32,939 nucleotides of DNA, taken from Chitinophagaceae bacterium (GTDB taxonomy: Bacteria; Bacteroidota; Bacteroidia; Chitinophagales; Chitinophagaceae). Positions 23,992-32,911 of the stretch are shown in pieces. The position numbers and the translations under genes are program-made. Location of the stretch: contig SEAD01000044.1 of assembly GCA_004173355.1 (NCBI GenBank), forward strand, positions 1-32,939, in the 5' to 3' direction. Under the pieces are notes generated by a model that was given only the letters and a program-made list of their open reading frames with translations, searched no databases and was not told the DNA's origin. How positions within the stretch are numbered: position 1 is the stretch's first letter; each line of letters opens with the position of its first letter.

Positions 23992-26900
23992 TTAACCGTG
24001 ATCGATTATCTTTTTGTCCACTTCTTCGAGGCTCTTCCGCTCTTCGGCCAGTTCCTTCAGCTTCTTGCCATAGGCAAGTTTGGTGATCAGGGCAAACAGC
24101 ACCGGCACCACAAAAATTGCCAGGGTGGTGGCTGCAATCATCCCGCCGAAAACCGTCCAGCCAATGGTCTGCCGGCTTTCTGAAGCCGCACCGGTCGCGA
24201 TCATCAGCGGTACCACCCCGAGTATAAAGGCAAGGGAGGTCATCACGATCGGACGAAGCCGGAGGCGTACCGCCTGCAGGGTGGCATGCACCACATCAAT
24301 GCCCCGGTCGACCCGCTCCTTGGCAAATTCCACGATCAGGATGGCGTTTTTCGCGGCCAGACCGATCAGTGTAATCAGACCGATCTGGGCATAAACGTTA
24401 TTGCTGAGTTTTGGCAGGAGGATCAGGGTCAGGATTGAGCCAAAGGCCCCGATAGGTACGGCAAAAAGTACAGAGAATGGAATCGACCAGCTTTCGTACA
24501 ATGCGGCCAGGAAAAGGAACACGAATACCAGCGAGATCGCAAAGATCGACGCCTGCTGGCCTCCTGCCTTGATTTCCTCCCGGCTCAGGCCGGAAAATTC
24601 ATATCCGTAACCGGCAGGCAGTGTGGCGGCCACTTCCTGCAATGCGGTAATTGCTTCACCACTACTGAATCCAGGTTTGGGTGTACCTGTTATTTCCACC
24701 GAACGGTATACGTTGTAATGGGAAATCACCGCGGGCGCTTCAATTATTTTTGTAGCGACCAGTGAACCCAGTGGCACCATGGCACCCTGGCTGTTGCGCA
24801 CGTAAAACTTTTCAATATTCGACAATGATCCGCGGTACGCACTGTCTGCCTGGGACATCACTCGGAAGTTGCGACCATAAAGGTTGAAGTCATTGACATA
24901 ACTGCTACCCAGGTAATTGGACAGCGTACCATATACTTCCGATACCGATACACCCAGTTTCTTTGCCTGTTCGCGGTCCACATCGAGCTGGTAGCTCGGC
25001 GTGCGCGCGTTGAAGAAAGTGAACGCCTGTCCGATCTCCGGACGCTGGTTGAGTTTGCCCAGGAAATCCTGTGCCACTTTCTCAAAGGTCTTGATATCGT
25101 CGGTACTGCCGGTCTGTTGCAATTCAAAAGTGAAACCCGCGGCTGCACCAAGACCCGGAATCGCCGGTGGTGCGATCGGGATAACCCTCGCTTCCCTGAT
25201 ATCCGCCGTGATCGCCCGGATCCGGTTGATCACTTCAGCCGCAGTATGTTCCTTCCCTTTGCGGTCGTCCCACGGTTTAAGGCTCACGAACATGGTTCCC
25301 ACGTTGGCTTTGTTGGAGAAGCTGATGATGTTGAGGCCGGCGAGGCCACCCACTACCTTGACTTCTTCCATTTTCTGCACGCGCCCCATGATCTCTTTCA
25401 GCATCGCCACGCTCCGGGTGGTGGATGCGGCTTCCGGCATTTCATAGGTCACCAGTACACGGCCTTCATCTTCCGTCGGGATAAAGCCGGTTGGTTTGCT
25501 GCGGAACATGAAAAACAGTCCCACGAAAAGTGCCAGCATACCAGCTACCACAAATGGGGTACGGCGGATCCACGAACCCACGCCTTTTGTATAACCAAGG
25601 GTAAGCCGGTTGAACCATTTATTGAACCATACAAAAAATTTCTCAAGCAGGTTTTTCTTCGCACCTTCCGGTTTGGATGGTTTCAGCATGAGCATACAAA
25701 GCGCTGGTGTCAGCGAGAGTGCCACGAAGGCCGAGATCAGTACCGACACCGCGATGGTAATGGCGAACTGCTGGTAAAGCCGTCCCACGATGCCCGGTAT
25801 AAACCCTACCGGCACAAATACCGCTGCAAGGATCAGGGCAATCGCGATAACAGGTCCGGAGATATCTTTCATTGCCTTTACAGTTGCCTGTTTGGGCGTC
25901 ATCTTTTCATGGTCGATATTATGCTGCACGGCTTCCACCACCACGATGGCATCATCCACCACGATACCGATCGCGAGTACGAAAGCGAAGAGTGTGAGGG
26001 TGTTGATGGTAAACCCAAGCGGGCCAAAGAAGATGAAGGTACCAATCAGTGATACCGGGATCGCCAGTACGGGAATCAGCGTTGCGCGCCAGTTCTGGAG
26101 GAACAGGAAGACCACGATCACCACAAGAAGCAGCGCTTCCACCAGTGTATGAACCACCTCGTTGATGGATACTTCCACCACGGTAGCGGTTTCCAGCGGG
26201 ATCAGGAAGTCCACATCTTTCGGGAACACCTTGCGCATGTTGGCCAGTGCATCCTGCACGCCCTGGTAGGTATCCAGCGCGTTGGCACCCGGTGCCAGGT
26301 ATATCAGCACGAAGGCCGCAGGTTTACCGTTTACAAATGCGTTGGCCGTATAATCAAACTTGCCCAGTTCCACACGTGCCACATCCCGGAGGTACACGAT
26401 ACTTCCATCGGCGGGGCGCGCACGGACAATAATATTTTCAAACTGTGTCGGGGTCGACAGCCGGCTGTTGGTCAGGATGCTGTATTCGAAGGTCTGCATG
26501 TTCGGCTGCGGGTTACCACCCACTGTACCGGCTGCCACCTGGAGGTTCTGTTCCTGCAGTGCCGCGTTTACTTCCGCCGGTGTCATACCCAGTGCCGCGA
26601 GTTTTTCCGGGTTGAGCCAGATCCGCATACTGAAGTCATCCGAACGCGAGAAGATATCACCCACGCCTTTCACCCGCAGCAATGCATCCTTTACGTAGAG
26701 GTTGACATAGTTACCGATAAAGGTGGGGTTATGGGATCCTTCAGGTGAATAAAATGCCAGTGCCATCATGATACTCGGATTCCGTTTCCGCACGGTCAGT
26801 CCGAGTCGTTTTACCGCATCAGGCAGGCTTGGTTCCGCCACGCTCACCCGGTTCTGTACATCGAGGGTGGCGATATCGATATTGGTCCCTACTTCAAAGT

Positions 26901-27180
26901 TGACCGTAATGCTGCTTTGCCCTGAGCTGGTACTATTACTGCTCATGTAAGTCATACCCGGTGTACCGTTGATCTGGGTTTCGATCGCGGTAGTAGTGGT
27001 CTGTTCCACGGTCTGTGCATCCGCACCGGTAAAGTTACCCGTCACCGACACGGTGGGCGGTGAGATCTCCGGGTATTGCGCAATTGGAAGGTTCCTTAAT
27101 GATATGACACCCACCAGCACGAGCACGATCGAAATGACGATGGCGGTAACGGGGCGTTTTATAAAAGTATCTGCTATCAT
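23992..27180 (-). CDS. RND-family multidrug efflux pump, inner-membrane component (HAE1/AcrB type)
   Basis: Proton-driven drug/proton antiporter of the inner membrane, forming a trimer with an adaptor and TolC channel. The product is 1062 residues, normal for AcrB-like pumps. It starts MIADTFIKRP, the usual short cytosolic helix and TM1. Two large periplasmic loops are present. The proton-relay pair is Asp409-Asp410 in GIVVDD (405-410). The TM10 lysine lies in GLAAKNAILIVEFAKE (about residue 950). The AcrB-like stretch TVEQTTTTAIETQINGTPGM near 57-77 is typical of the hydrophobe/amphiphile efflux-1 branch rather than heavy-metal pumps. It is last in the operon, 73 bases after the adaptor, and ends before a strong terminator. 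Substrates are unknown. Confidence 0.95.
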   Translation of the reverse strand: MIADTFIKRPVTAIVISIVLVLVGVISLRNLPIAQYPEISPPTVSVTGNFTGADAQTVEQTTTTAIETQINGTPGMTYMSSNSTSSGQSSITVNFEVGTNIDIATLDVQNRVSVAEPSLPDAVKRLGLTVRKRNPSIMMALAFYSPEGSHNPTFIGNYVNLYVKDALLRVKGVGDIFSRSDDFSMRIWLNPEKLAALGMTPAEVNAALQEQNLQVAAGTVGGNPQPNMQTFEYSILTNSRLSTPTQFENIIVRARPADGSIVYLRDVARVELGKFDYTANAFVNGKPAAFVLIYLAPGANALDTYQGVQDALANMRKVFPKDVDFLIPLETATVVEVSINEVVHTLVEALLLVVIVVFLFLQNWRATLIPVLAIPVSLIGTFIFFGPLGFTINTLTLFAFVLAIGIVVDDAIVVVEAVQHNIDHEKMTPKQATVKAMKDISGPVIAIALILAAVFVPVGFIPGIVGRLYQQFAITIAVSVLISAFVALSLTPALCMLMLKPSKPEGAKKNLLEKFFVWFNKWFNRLTLGYTKGVGSWIRRTPFVVAGMLALFVGLFFMFRSKPTGFIPTEDEGRVLVTYEMPEAASTTRSVAMLKEIMGRVQKMEEVKVVGGLAGLNIISFSNKANVGTMFVSLKPWDDRKGKEHTAAEVINRIRAITADIREARVIPIAPPAIPGLGAAAGFTFELQQTGSTDDIKTFEKVAQDFLGKLNQRPEIGQAFTFFNARTPSYQLDVDREQAKKLGVSVSEVYGTLSNYLGSSYVNDFNLYGRNFRVMSQADSAYRGSLSNIEKFYVRNSQGAMVPLGSLVATKIIEAPAVISHYNVYRSVEITGTPKPGFSSGEAITALQEVAATLPAGYGYEFSGLSREEIKAGGQQASIFAISLVFVFLFLAALYESWSIPFSVLFAVPIGAFGSILTLILLPKLSNNVYAQIGLITLIGLAAKNAILIVEFAKERVDRGIDVVHATLQAVRLRLRPIVMTSLAFILGVVPLMIATGAASESRQTIGWTVFGGMIAATTLAIFVVPVLFALITKLAYGKKLKELAEERKSLEEVDKKIIDHG

Positions 27181-27253
27181 TGCTTAAATCTGGGCGTTAT
27201 TAATCGGGTCATCTGTTCCGGGGTATCCGGTATCCATTCACTTGCTTCCAGTC

Positions 27254-28396
27254 TTATTTTTTTGGCGCTGCGGCGGGTGCTGCCTGTGGCGCAGCGGTAT
27301 TGACCACCGAACCTTCACGCAGGTTCTGCTGTCCCTGTGTCACGATCTTCTCCCCCGGTTTCAGGCCCTCCTTCACGATGATATTCGCGCCGATCGGTGT
27401 GCCCAGCTGGAGTTTACGTTGGGATACCTTGCTGCTGTCGCCGATCACGTACACAAAAAATTCACCCAGCTGTTCGGTCACTGCCTTATAAGGGATCATC
27501 ACTGCCGCTGTGCTGGCCGTATTGAGCACACGCACCGAAGTGGTCATACCCGCCTTCAGCATATTTTTTTCATTGGGAAAACTGAGCCGCGTGCGGATGG
27601 TACCCGTCTGCGGATCCACGGCCCTGTCGATCAGGTTGACCCTGCCTGGCACCGGGTAGATATCAGTACCGAAAGCCAGTGTAAATGTGGAATCCCCCTT
27701 TTTCGCTGACTGCTGCAGCTGGGTGAACCGGTAAATTTCTTTCTGGTCAACGGCAAAGTCAACAGCGATCGGGTTATCGGTAGATACTACATTGAGCACT
27801 GTTTGTCCGGCCACTACCGAAGTCCCCTCGCGCACCTGGGAGATACCGATGGTACCGGTGAAGGGCGCATAAATTGTTGCGAAGCTGACATTGGCGCGTA
27901 CTGCATTGGCAGCGGCCTTGGAGGCGGCAACCTGTTTTTCAGCGGCTGCCAGTGAAGCATCCGCATAGTCTACCTGCTGTTTGGCAATCGCATCCTGTTT
28001 ATCCAGTTCATGGTAACGGTCTGCATCTTTTTTCGCACGCTCGAGTGCTGTTTCCTGCACCGCAATATTGGCGAGTGCCTGCTGGTAGTTCGCCGAATAC
28101 AGCTGCGCATCGATGGAATAAAGTTTCTGTCCCTTCACCACTTTCTGGCCGTCCTTGAAATAGATGCCGGTAATATATCCGGTTACCTGCGGGCGGATTT
28201 CTGACTGGTTGAGGGCAACTACAGTTCCGGGGTATTCATCATGGTAAACGGCATCGGTCGACTTCACTTCTTCGGCCGTCACGGACACTGCCGGCGGTGG
28301 TCCCTGTTGCTGTGCTTTGTCCTTGTTGCCGCAGGCGGTGAATACAAGGGCCGCGAGTACCGGAACCATAATGGATTTAACTGACTTGAATGACAT
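27254..28396 (-). CDS. RND efflux periplasmic adaptor (membrane fusion lipoprotein, AcrA type)
   Basis: Bridges the inner-membrane pump and outer-membrane channel. The product is 380 residues and a lipoprotein, with the cysteine at 22 (ALVFTAC) followed by GNKDK. After a short linker (PPPAVSVTAEEV) come a barrel-sandwich half (VVALNQSEIRPQVTGYITGIYFKDGQKVVKGQKLYSID), a coiled-coil hairpin (about 95-165, rich in A, Q, E and K) and the second lipoyl half (FAPFTGTIGISQVREGTSV-like segment). A beta-barrel and membrane-proximal domain follow, ending in an Ala-Pro-rich tail. It lies between the TolC-like gene (41 bases) and pump gene (73 bases). The short leader before the ATG is CAACAA-rich. Confidence 0.95.
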   Translation of the reverse strand: MSFKSVKSIMVPVLAALVFTACGNKDKAQQQGPPPAVSVTAEEVKSTDAVYHDEYPGTVVALNQSEIRPQVTGYITGIYFKDGQKVVKGQKLYSIDAQLYSANYQQALANIAVQETALERAKKDADRYHELDKQDAIAKQQVDYADASLAAAEKQVAASKAAANAVRANVSFATIYAPFTGTIGISQVREGTSVVAGQTVLNVVSTDNPIAVDFAVDQKEIYRFTQLQQSAKKGDSTFTLAFGTDIYPVPGRVNLIDRAVDPQTGTIRTRLSFPNEKNMLKAGMTTSVRVLNTASTAAVMIPYKAVTEQLGEFFVYVIGDSSKVSQRKLQLGTPIGANIIVKEGLKPGEKIVTQGQQNLREGSVVNTAAPQAAPAAAPKK

Positions 28397-28437
28397 GTTG
28401 CTGTATTGTTGTTGTCTGATAATTTGTTGTTGGCTGC

Positions 28438-29790
28438 TTACTGTGCGCTGATATTACCCAGTGCCACCTGCACATCGATTTTGCTGGACAGCACGAGATA
28501 AAGTGCATTGAAATAATTGACCTGTGCGGTACGCAGGTCCGATTCCGCCACCACCACTTCGAGATAGGTGCGGATACCGCTTCGGTACTGCAGGTTGATC
28601 ACATCGTACACTTCCTGCGCCAGCGCCATATTTTCCTTCAGTGCTTCATAGTTGGCGAGGCTGGATTTATAGCCGGCCAGTGCATTGTAATATTCCGAGT
28701 TGATACTGTTTTCCAGGCTCTCTATATCCAGCTCTGTACGTTTCAGCTGGAGTTTTGCCGCGTTGAGGTTGTATTTCCTTTTACCACCCTGGAAAATCGG
28801 GAGGCCGAGTGTGACACCGGCGTAGGATTGCGGGAAGGCCTGGGTGTACAATTTGGAAAAACGGTCATCGAGGAACTGGCGGATATAACCCCCATTGGCA
28901 GAGAATGTGGGCAGGTAACTCCACCGGTTGTACTGCACATTTGCCTCCTGCAGCCGGCGCTGGGTCTGCAATTGCTGGAATTCGATCCGTCGTGATTTAT
29001 CCAGCCCCTGCAATGTGTCCACCGGGATTTCATTTTCCAGGGTTGCGCTGTCGTAGGAAATCACGAGTTGCTGCGATACCGGGTAGTCGATCAGCGATTT
29101 CAGGTACTCTGTTTTTGCCAGCAACGACTCCTGGTTGTTTTTCAGCAGTGCCCGGGCATTATTGAGTGCAATGGTCGCCCGTTTGTAGTCGGTCTTGTCA
29201 ACGATTCCGGCATTGTATTGTGCCGTGGCATCTTTCAGGCTGCGTTCCAGCCGGGTAATATTGGTCAGGGATACATTGATCTGCTCTTTGGTTGCCAGCA
29301 CATCATAAAAGGCTTTCGACACGTTGGCAATCACATTGATTTTTGTGTTAGTCACCTGTTGTTCTGCCTGGCGGCGCACATCGGTCCGCGTACGGCCCGC
29401 AAGAAGAAGGTCCCGGTTGAAAATATTCTGGGTGGCCAGCAACTGCAGGGCAGAGGTATTATTGACACCCAGCTGCACCGCGTTTCCCCCGATGATATTG
29501 GTCTGCACCTGGAAGTTGTGCTGGTAGAGGTAATTGAAATTGATCTGCGGGTACCAGTCGGCCAGCCGGCTCTTCACCTGCTGCTCGGTGATTTCCCTGT
29601 CGATGATGGACTGCCTCACAACGGGCTGGCGTTCCAGCGCATAGTTAATGATATTGGGCAGGGTCGCCTCGCTGAGGAGACTGTCTTTCTGCTGCGCCAT
29701 GACCGCGAAAGGTCCGGTAATGAGCAGGGCGAGTACGAGGCCGGCATGACGGTAAACCCGTGCCGATGTTGAATTGAAAGCTAATGGCAT
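28438..29790 (-). CDS. TolC-family outer-membrane efflux protein
   Basis: Outer-membrane channel of the tripartite pump; first gene of the operon. The product is 450 residues with a signal peptide (about 1-32, PFAVMA then QQ). Two repeated long helical halves of the TolC fold are visible: one near 40-230 (TEQQVKSRLADWYPQINFNYLYQH and KTDYKRATIALNNARALL), the other near 240-450 (LQEANVQYNRWSYLPTFSANGGY and RSGIRTYLEVVVAESDLRTAQVNYFNALY). Members of this family form trimers. The first gene position is less usual than last, but is common in Bacteroidota efflux operons. A TAATTTTG promoter element lies 112 bases upstream. No TetR-type regulator is adjacent. Confidence 0.94.
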   Translation of the reverse strand: MPLAFNSTSARVYRHAGLVLALLITGPFAVMAQQKDSLLSEATLPNIINYALERQPVVRQSIIDREITEQQVKSRLADWYPQINFNYLYQHNFQVQTNIIGGNAVQLGVNNTSALQLLATQNIFNRDLLLAGRTRTDVRRQAEQQVTNTKINVIANVSKAFYDVLATKEQINVSLTNITRLERSLKDATAQYNAGIVDKTDYKRATIALNNARALLKNNQESLLAKTEYLKSLIDYPVSQQLVISYDSATLENEIPVDTLQGLDKSRRIEFQQLQTQRRLQEANVQYNRWSYLPTFSANGGYIRQFLDDRFSKLYTQAFPQSYAGVTLGLPIFQGGKRKYNLNAAKLQLKRTELDIESLENSINSEYYNALAGYKSSLANYEALKENMALAQEVYDVINLQYRSGIRTYLEVVVAESDLRTAQVNYFNALYLVLSSKIDVQVALGNISAQ

Positions 29791-29901
29791 AAAAATAATG
29801 CTGTTCAGGAATGGTAATGGCAGGGCAAATCGTCGGGGGTTATACGGGGTATAACAGATTCTTCAATAGAATGTTGGGAGGTGGGGTAAAAAATTCTAAT
29901 G

Positions 29902-29909
29902 CAAAATTA
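29902..29909 (-). promoter_or_regulatory. Possible -7 promoter element of the efflux operon
   Basis: TAATTTTG on the minus strand matches TAnnTTTG. It lies 112 bases before the TolC-like start, giving a long leader. No clear -33 TTTG was found, so this is tentative. Confidence 0.35.
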
Positions 29910-29962
29910 AGGGATACAGGACGTTGTATATGACGCCTGCCCGGTATTTTACCAGCGGTGCG

Positions 29963-30004
29963 AAAAAAAAACAGCTCCGGTCCAGAGGACGGAGCTGTTT
30001 TTTT
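29963..30004 (-). terminator. Intrinsic terminator of the sigma factor gene (bidirectional in form)
   Basis: The stem ACAGCTCCG (29971-29979) pairs with CGGAGCTGT (29990-29998), extended by a T-A and two C-G pairs next to a bulge. It is flanked by A and T runs on both sides. On the minus strand it lies 57 bases after the rpoD stop and gives a T run of about eight. Confidence 0.88.
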
Positions 30005-30054
30005 CTAAAAATTCCCACCGAATTTCTGCCGGGAGACCCGGCAGATCTGCTATT

Positions 30055-30912
30055 TTATCCGAGGTAAGCCTTGAGTGCGCTGCTGTACCTGGCTTTCTGT
30101 AAACGTTTGATTGCGCGTTCCTTGATCTGGCGGATTCTTTCCTTGGTGAGGTCATACTTCTGGCCGATCTGTTCGATGGTAACACCCTGTTCACCATCCA
30201 GGCCAAAGTAGGCATTTACGATTTCTGCCTCACGGGGGCTGAGCGATTTCAGTACACGACGGATTTCATTGCGCAACGAATCCTTCATTACATCGTCATC
30301 GGTATCGTCGCCACCCTCGAGCAGGTCACCCATCGCCACATCTTCTGCTTCGTGCACGGGTGCATCCAGTGAAGTGTGACGGGTATTGCTCTGGAAAATA
30401 TTATTGATCTCTGTCTCACTCATTTCGAGCAATTCAGCCAGTTCTTCCGTTGATGGTTCACGTTCATGCTCCTGTTCGAAGGCCATGTACGCTTTATTCG
30501 CCTTGTTGTAGGTACCGATCTTGTTCTGTGGCAGCCGTACCAGGCGTCCCTGTTCTGCAAGGGCCTGGAGAATCGACTGACGGATCCACCATACTGCGTA
30601 AGAGATAAATTTAAAACCCTTTGTTTCATCGAAACGCTGGGCCGCTTTGATCAGGCCGAGGTTACCCTCGTTGATCAGGTCACTCAGGGACAGGCCCTGG
30701 TGCTGGTATTGTTTTGCCACAGATACCACGAAACGAAGGTTCGCCTGTACGAGTTTATCAAGGGCCTTCTGGTCGCCCATTTTGATCCGCTGTGCCAGTG
30801 TTGTTTCTTCTTCCGGGGTGATCATCGAAATCTTGGAGATTTCCTGCAGATACTTTTCAACCGCCTGGGAGTCTCTGTTGGTGATCTGGGTAGCAATTTT
30901 GAGCTGCCTCAT
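30055..30912 (-). CDS. rpoD: Primary sigma-70 factor, short Bacteroidota RpoD/SigA type
   Basis: Housekeeping RNA polymerase sigma subunit. The product is 285 residues, much shorter than E. coli RpoD but the normal length in Bacteroidota, whose primary sigma lacks the long N-terminal region 1.1. Region 1.2 is DSQAVEKYLQEISKISMITPEEE. Region 2 covers about 55-125 with DLINEGNLGLIKAAQRFDETKGFKF and SYAVWWIRQSILQALAEQ. Region 3 is about 130-200. Region 4 carries the helix-turn-helix VTIEQIGQKYDLTKERIRQIKERAIKRL at about 244-271. The ATG at 30912 is followed by RQLKIATQITN, the typical start. It is transcribed alone, with promoter TATTTTTG upstream and a strong terminator after it. Confidence 0.95.
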   Translation of the reverse strand: MRQLKIATQITNRDSQAVEKYLQEISKISMITPEEETTLAQRIKMGDQKALDKLVQANLRFVVSVAKQYQHQGLSLSDLINEGNLGLIKAAQRFDETKGFKFISYAVWWIRQSILQALAEQGRLVRLPQNKIGTYNKANKAYMAFEQEHEREPSTEELAELLEMSETEINNIFQSNTRHTSLDAPVHEAEDVAMGDLLEGGDDTDDDVMKDSLRNEIRRVLKSLSPREAEIVNAYFGLDGEQGVTIEQIGQKYDLTKERIRQIKERAIKRLQKARYSSALKAYLG

Positions 30913-31007
30913 AATGAATCAGGGTGTTTAGAATTCGAGTAATAGACAGTCTTAACTTGCCAGGTATTGCAATGGGGAAGTAAATTAGAACCGTCCAAGT
31001 CCATTGG

Positions 31008-31015
31008 CAAAAATA
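31008..31015 (-). promoter_or_regulatory. -7 promoter element of rpoD
   Basis: TATTTTTG on the minus strand matches TAnnTTTG, about 95 bases before the rpoD ATG. The surrounding ACTTATTTTTGCC is identical to that before trxB. The remaining part of the 295-base gap (30913-31207) holds no visible gene; a short inverted CCGCC/GGCGG near 31170 is not followed by a T run. Confidence 0.5.
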
Positions 31016-31207
31016 AGTCACAAATCCGGATTCTCATAGGGATTGTTGATATTTCTTGTGTGATGGACACGAAGTTACGCCCGGTTCAAACCGCCTTATC
31101 CCCTGGAAGCCTTACCTGTCAGATATTCCAGCCAGTTATAATAACAGCGGCGGGGGATAAAAGTTCTGTCCCGCCTGGCGGATCCGCGGTTTTCAGGACC
31201 CCGATCC

Positions 31208-32386
31208 CTACTTGAGTTTCACTCCGGCGGGCACAACCTGCTTTGGGTTCTTCTTTTTCAGCACAAACCAGAGTACCAGACCGGCCAGGAACAGCAGGGC
31301 CGAGATGATTTCCGCCTGGGTAGCCGTGATGCCCAGGAAAACCTGCTTTTCGTTGACCCGGATTTTTTCGATAAAAAAGCGTTCGAGTCCGTTCAGCATC
31401 AGGTAGAGCGCAAACAGCCGCCCGGGAATCCGGATCTTTTTGCGCACAGCCCAGAGGATCAGGAACAGGATAAAACAACCCACGATTTCATAAAGCGGGG
31501 TTGGCCAGTGACCGACCCTCAATTCGTTGCAGTACTTGCCAACACAACCTGCAATCGGTTCGCCCGATTCATTTACGTTGTGCGGGTAAGTGTAGGACCA
31601 TGCCCAGTCAGGTAACCAGCTGTAGGGGTTTGGCCGGGGGTTTTCAACACCCCAGTCCCCGTCACCCGATACCTGGCAGCCGATACGGCCGAGACTATAG
31701 GCGAGCATCATGGTGGTGGCCAGTGAATCATTGAGGTGCCAGAAGCCAATTTTATGTTTGCGGGCATACACCCAGATAGCAATTGCTGCGCAGATCAGCC
31801 CACCGTAAAAGGTAAGACCGGCCGGCGATAACAGGAAGTCAGAGGGTTTCTGGAGAAACTTGCTCCAGTTTTCGAATATATCAAACATTTTTGCACCCAG
31901 CAGGCCAAACACCAGCGCAATGATGGTGATCTCCCCTACCCGGTCATGTGGCCAGATCCGGATGGTCCGTTTTTCCGGCGCCGGCAGTTTCTGTTTGTTT
32001 TTTTCATACCATTTCAGACCGGCAAATACAAGTCCTACCAGTATCCCCGCCGGCCAGCTGCCGATAGTGGAAAAGATAAAAGCCTGCGGGTCTTCCGTGG
32101 CTGAACTGTCCATCACAAACAGCGCGATGATTTTATATCCGAGCAGGAAACCTAGCAGGAAATTGAGCAGGATCTCGCCGGCAGTTGCGGGATGCCCGAC
32201 AGTGACCTGGATCTCTGTTGGCTGAAGCAAACCTTCCTTACCCTTGCGACGGAGTTCCGCAGCAAGTACCAGCGCACAGACGATAAATGCTATGGCAACA
32301 AAGAATCCGAATGAATTGACAAAACGCAGGAAGGACCACTCTACACCAAACAGGTCTTTAAAGGCAAAGTAAAGGTTGGGATACAT
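31208..32386 (-). CDS. lgt: Prolipoprotein diacylglyceryl transferase, paralogue 2
   Basis: Same enzyme family as the gene at 9047-10213 and probably the housekeeping copy, since it sits among conserved genes. The product is 392 residues with about seven transmembrane segments. Landmarks: LTFYGGLICA at 191-200, SLGRIGCQVSGDGDWG at 231-246, LPDWAW at 258-263, YPHN at 267-270, GCVGKYC at 280-286, PTPLYE at 295-300 and NGLERFFIEKIRVN at 332-345. ATG at 32386 is preferred over a TTG at 32422, which lies before the likely transcript start. In both paralogues the classic Lgt signature GNF-N is replaced by GC(H/Q)(L/V)S. The gene is 108 bases after the bacilliredoxin gene and its terminator. Confidence 0.93.
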   Translation of the reverse strand: MYPNLYFAFKDLFGVEWSFLRFVNSFGFFVAIAFIVCALVLAAELRRKGKEGLLQPTEIQVTVGHPATAGEILLNFLLGFLLGYKIIALFVMDSSATEDPQAFIFSTIGSWPAGILVGLVFAGLKWYEKNKQKLPAPEKRTIRIWPHDRVGEITIIALVFGLLGAKMFDIFENWSKFLQKPSDFLLSPAGLTFYGGLICAAIAIWVYARKHKIGFWHLNDSLATTMMLAYSLGRIGCQVSGDGDWGVENPRPNPYSWLPDWAWSYTYPHNVNESGEPIAGCVGKYCNELRVGHWPTPLYEIVGCFILFLILWAVRKKIRIPGRLFALYLMLNGLERFFIEKIRVNEKQVFLGITATQAEIISALLFLAGLVLWFVLKKKNPKQVVPAGVKLK

Positions 32387-32411
32387 GGAACAGTGGTTAA
32401 TGTTAAGCTGG

Positions 32412-32444
32412 CGAATATACAATGGAAATGCAACCTACCGCAAA
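32412..32444 (-). promoter_or_regulatory. Promoter of lgt paralogue 2
   Basis: On the minus strand TTTG (32441-32444) is followed after 21 bases by TATATTCG (32412-32419), matching the Bacteroidota -33/-7 layout with one -7 mismatch. The transcript would start near 32405, about 19 bases before the ATG at 32386. Confidence 0.55.
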
Positions 32445-32473
32445 TAAAAGTGCCTTTCCGCTAAGAAAGGCAC
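32441..32473 (-). terminator. Intrinsic terminator of the bacilliredoxin gene
   Basis: A perfect nine-base-pair stem GTGCCTTTC (32450-32458) and GAAAGGCAC (32465-32473) with a six-base loop. On the minus strand it is followed by TTTTATTTG. It lies 21 bases after the stop codon. Its T tail overlaps the -33 element of the lgt promoter. Confidence 0.85.
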
Positions 32474-32494
32474 CACTCAATTAATCACTGTGGA

Positions 32495-32911
32495 TCAGGC
32501 ACAATGCTCTTCAAAAGCACCGATCAGGTTGTGCGCGATCATCTGTGCAGGACGGCCCTCAATCATATGACGCTCGATAAAATGCACCAGCTGGCCATTC
32601 TTGAACAGCGCTATCGCCGGGGATGAAGGAGGATAAGGAAGCAGGTGCTCGCGAAGGGTTTGCACCGCAGCCACATCAAAACCAGCAAAGCTGGTGGTAA
32701 GGAAGTCAGGCTTGTGCTGCGCATTGGCAACCGCCATCAGCACTCCCGGACGCGCGCTGCCGGCCGAACAACCACAAACTGAATTGATCATCACCAGTGT
32801 TGTACCGTCTTTCTTCAGCTGGTCATCCACTTCAGAGGAAGTCACCATTTCAGTAAAACCGTTATCTGTCAGTTCCTCTTTCATCGGAACTACAATGTCT
32901 GCAGGATACAT
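32495..32911 (-). CDS. Bacilliredoxin BrxA/BrxB family (YphP/YqiW) protein
   Basis: Small thioredoxin-fold protein, 138 residues. The family redox motif CGC lies at Cys46-Cys48 within NSVCGCSAGSARPG, fully conserved. In Bacillus, BrxA/BrxB remove bacillithiol from oxidised proteins; related proteins occur in Bacteroidota, where a similar de-thiolation role is inferred. The N-terminus MYPADIVVPMKEELTDNGF is typical of the family, and SPAIALFKNGQLVHFIERHMIEGR near 94-117 forms the usual C-terminal half. The ATG at 32911 fits. The upstream promoter is cut by the window edge, and a strong terminator follows. Confidence 0.93.
   Translation of the reverse strand: MYPADIVVPMKEELTDNGFTEMVTSSEVDDQLKKDGTTLVMINSVCGCSAGSARPGVLMAVANAQHKPDFLTTSFAGFDVAAVQTLREHLLPYPPSSPAIALFKNGQLVHFIERHMIEGRPAQMIAHNLIGAFEEHCA

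Noticed and set aside
25117-26052. A 311-codon plus-strand open frame
   Set aside because: Antisense to the RND pump, whose catalytic residues are in the other frame; composition (His, Arg and Cys rich) is not protein-like.
31165-31185. Short inverted repeat CCGCC/GGCGG after lgt paralogue 2
   Set aside because: Almost no loop and no adjacent T run on the minus strand, so it is not a credible terminator.
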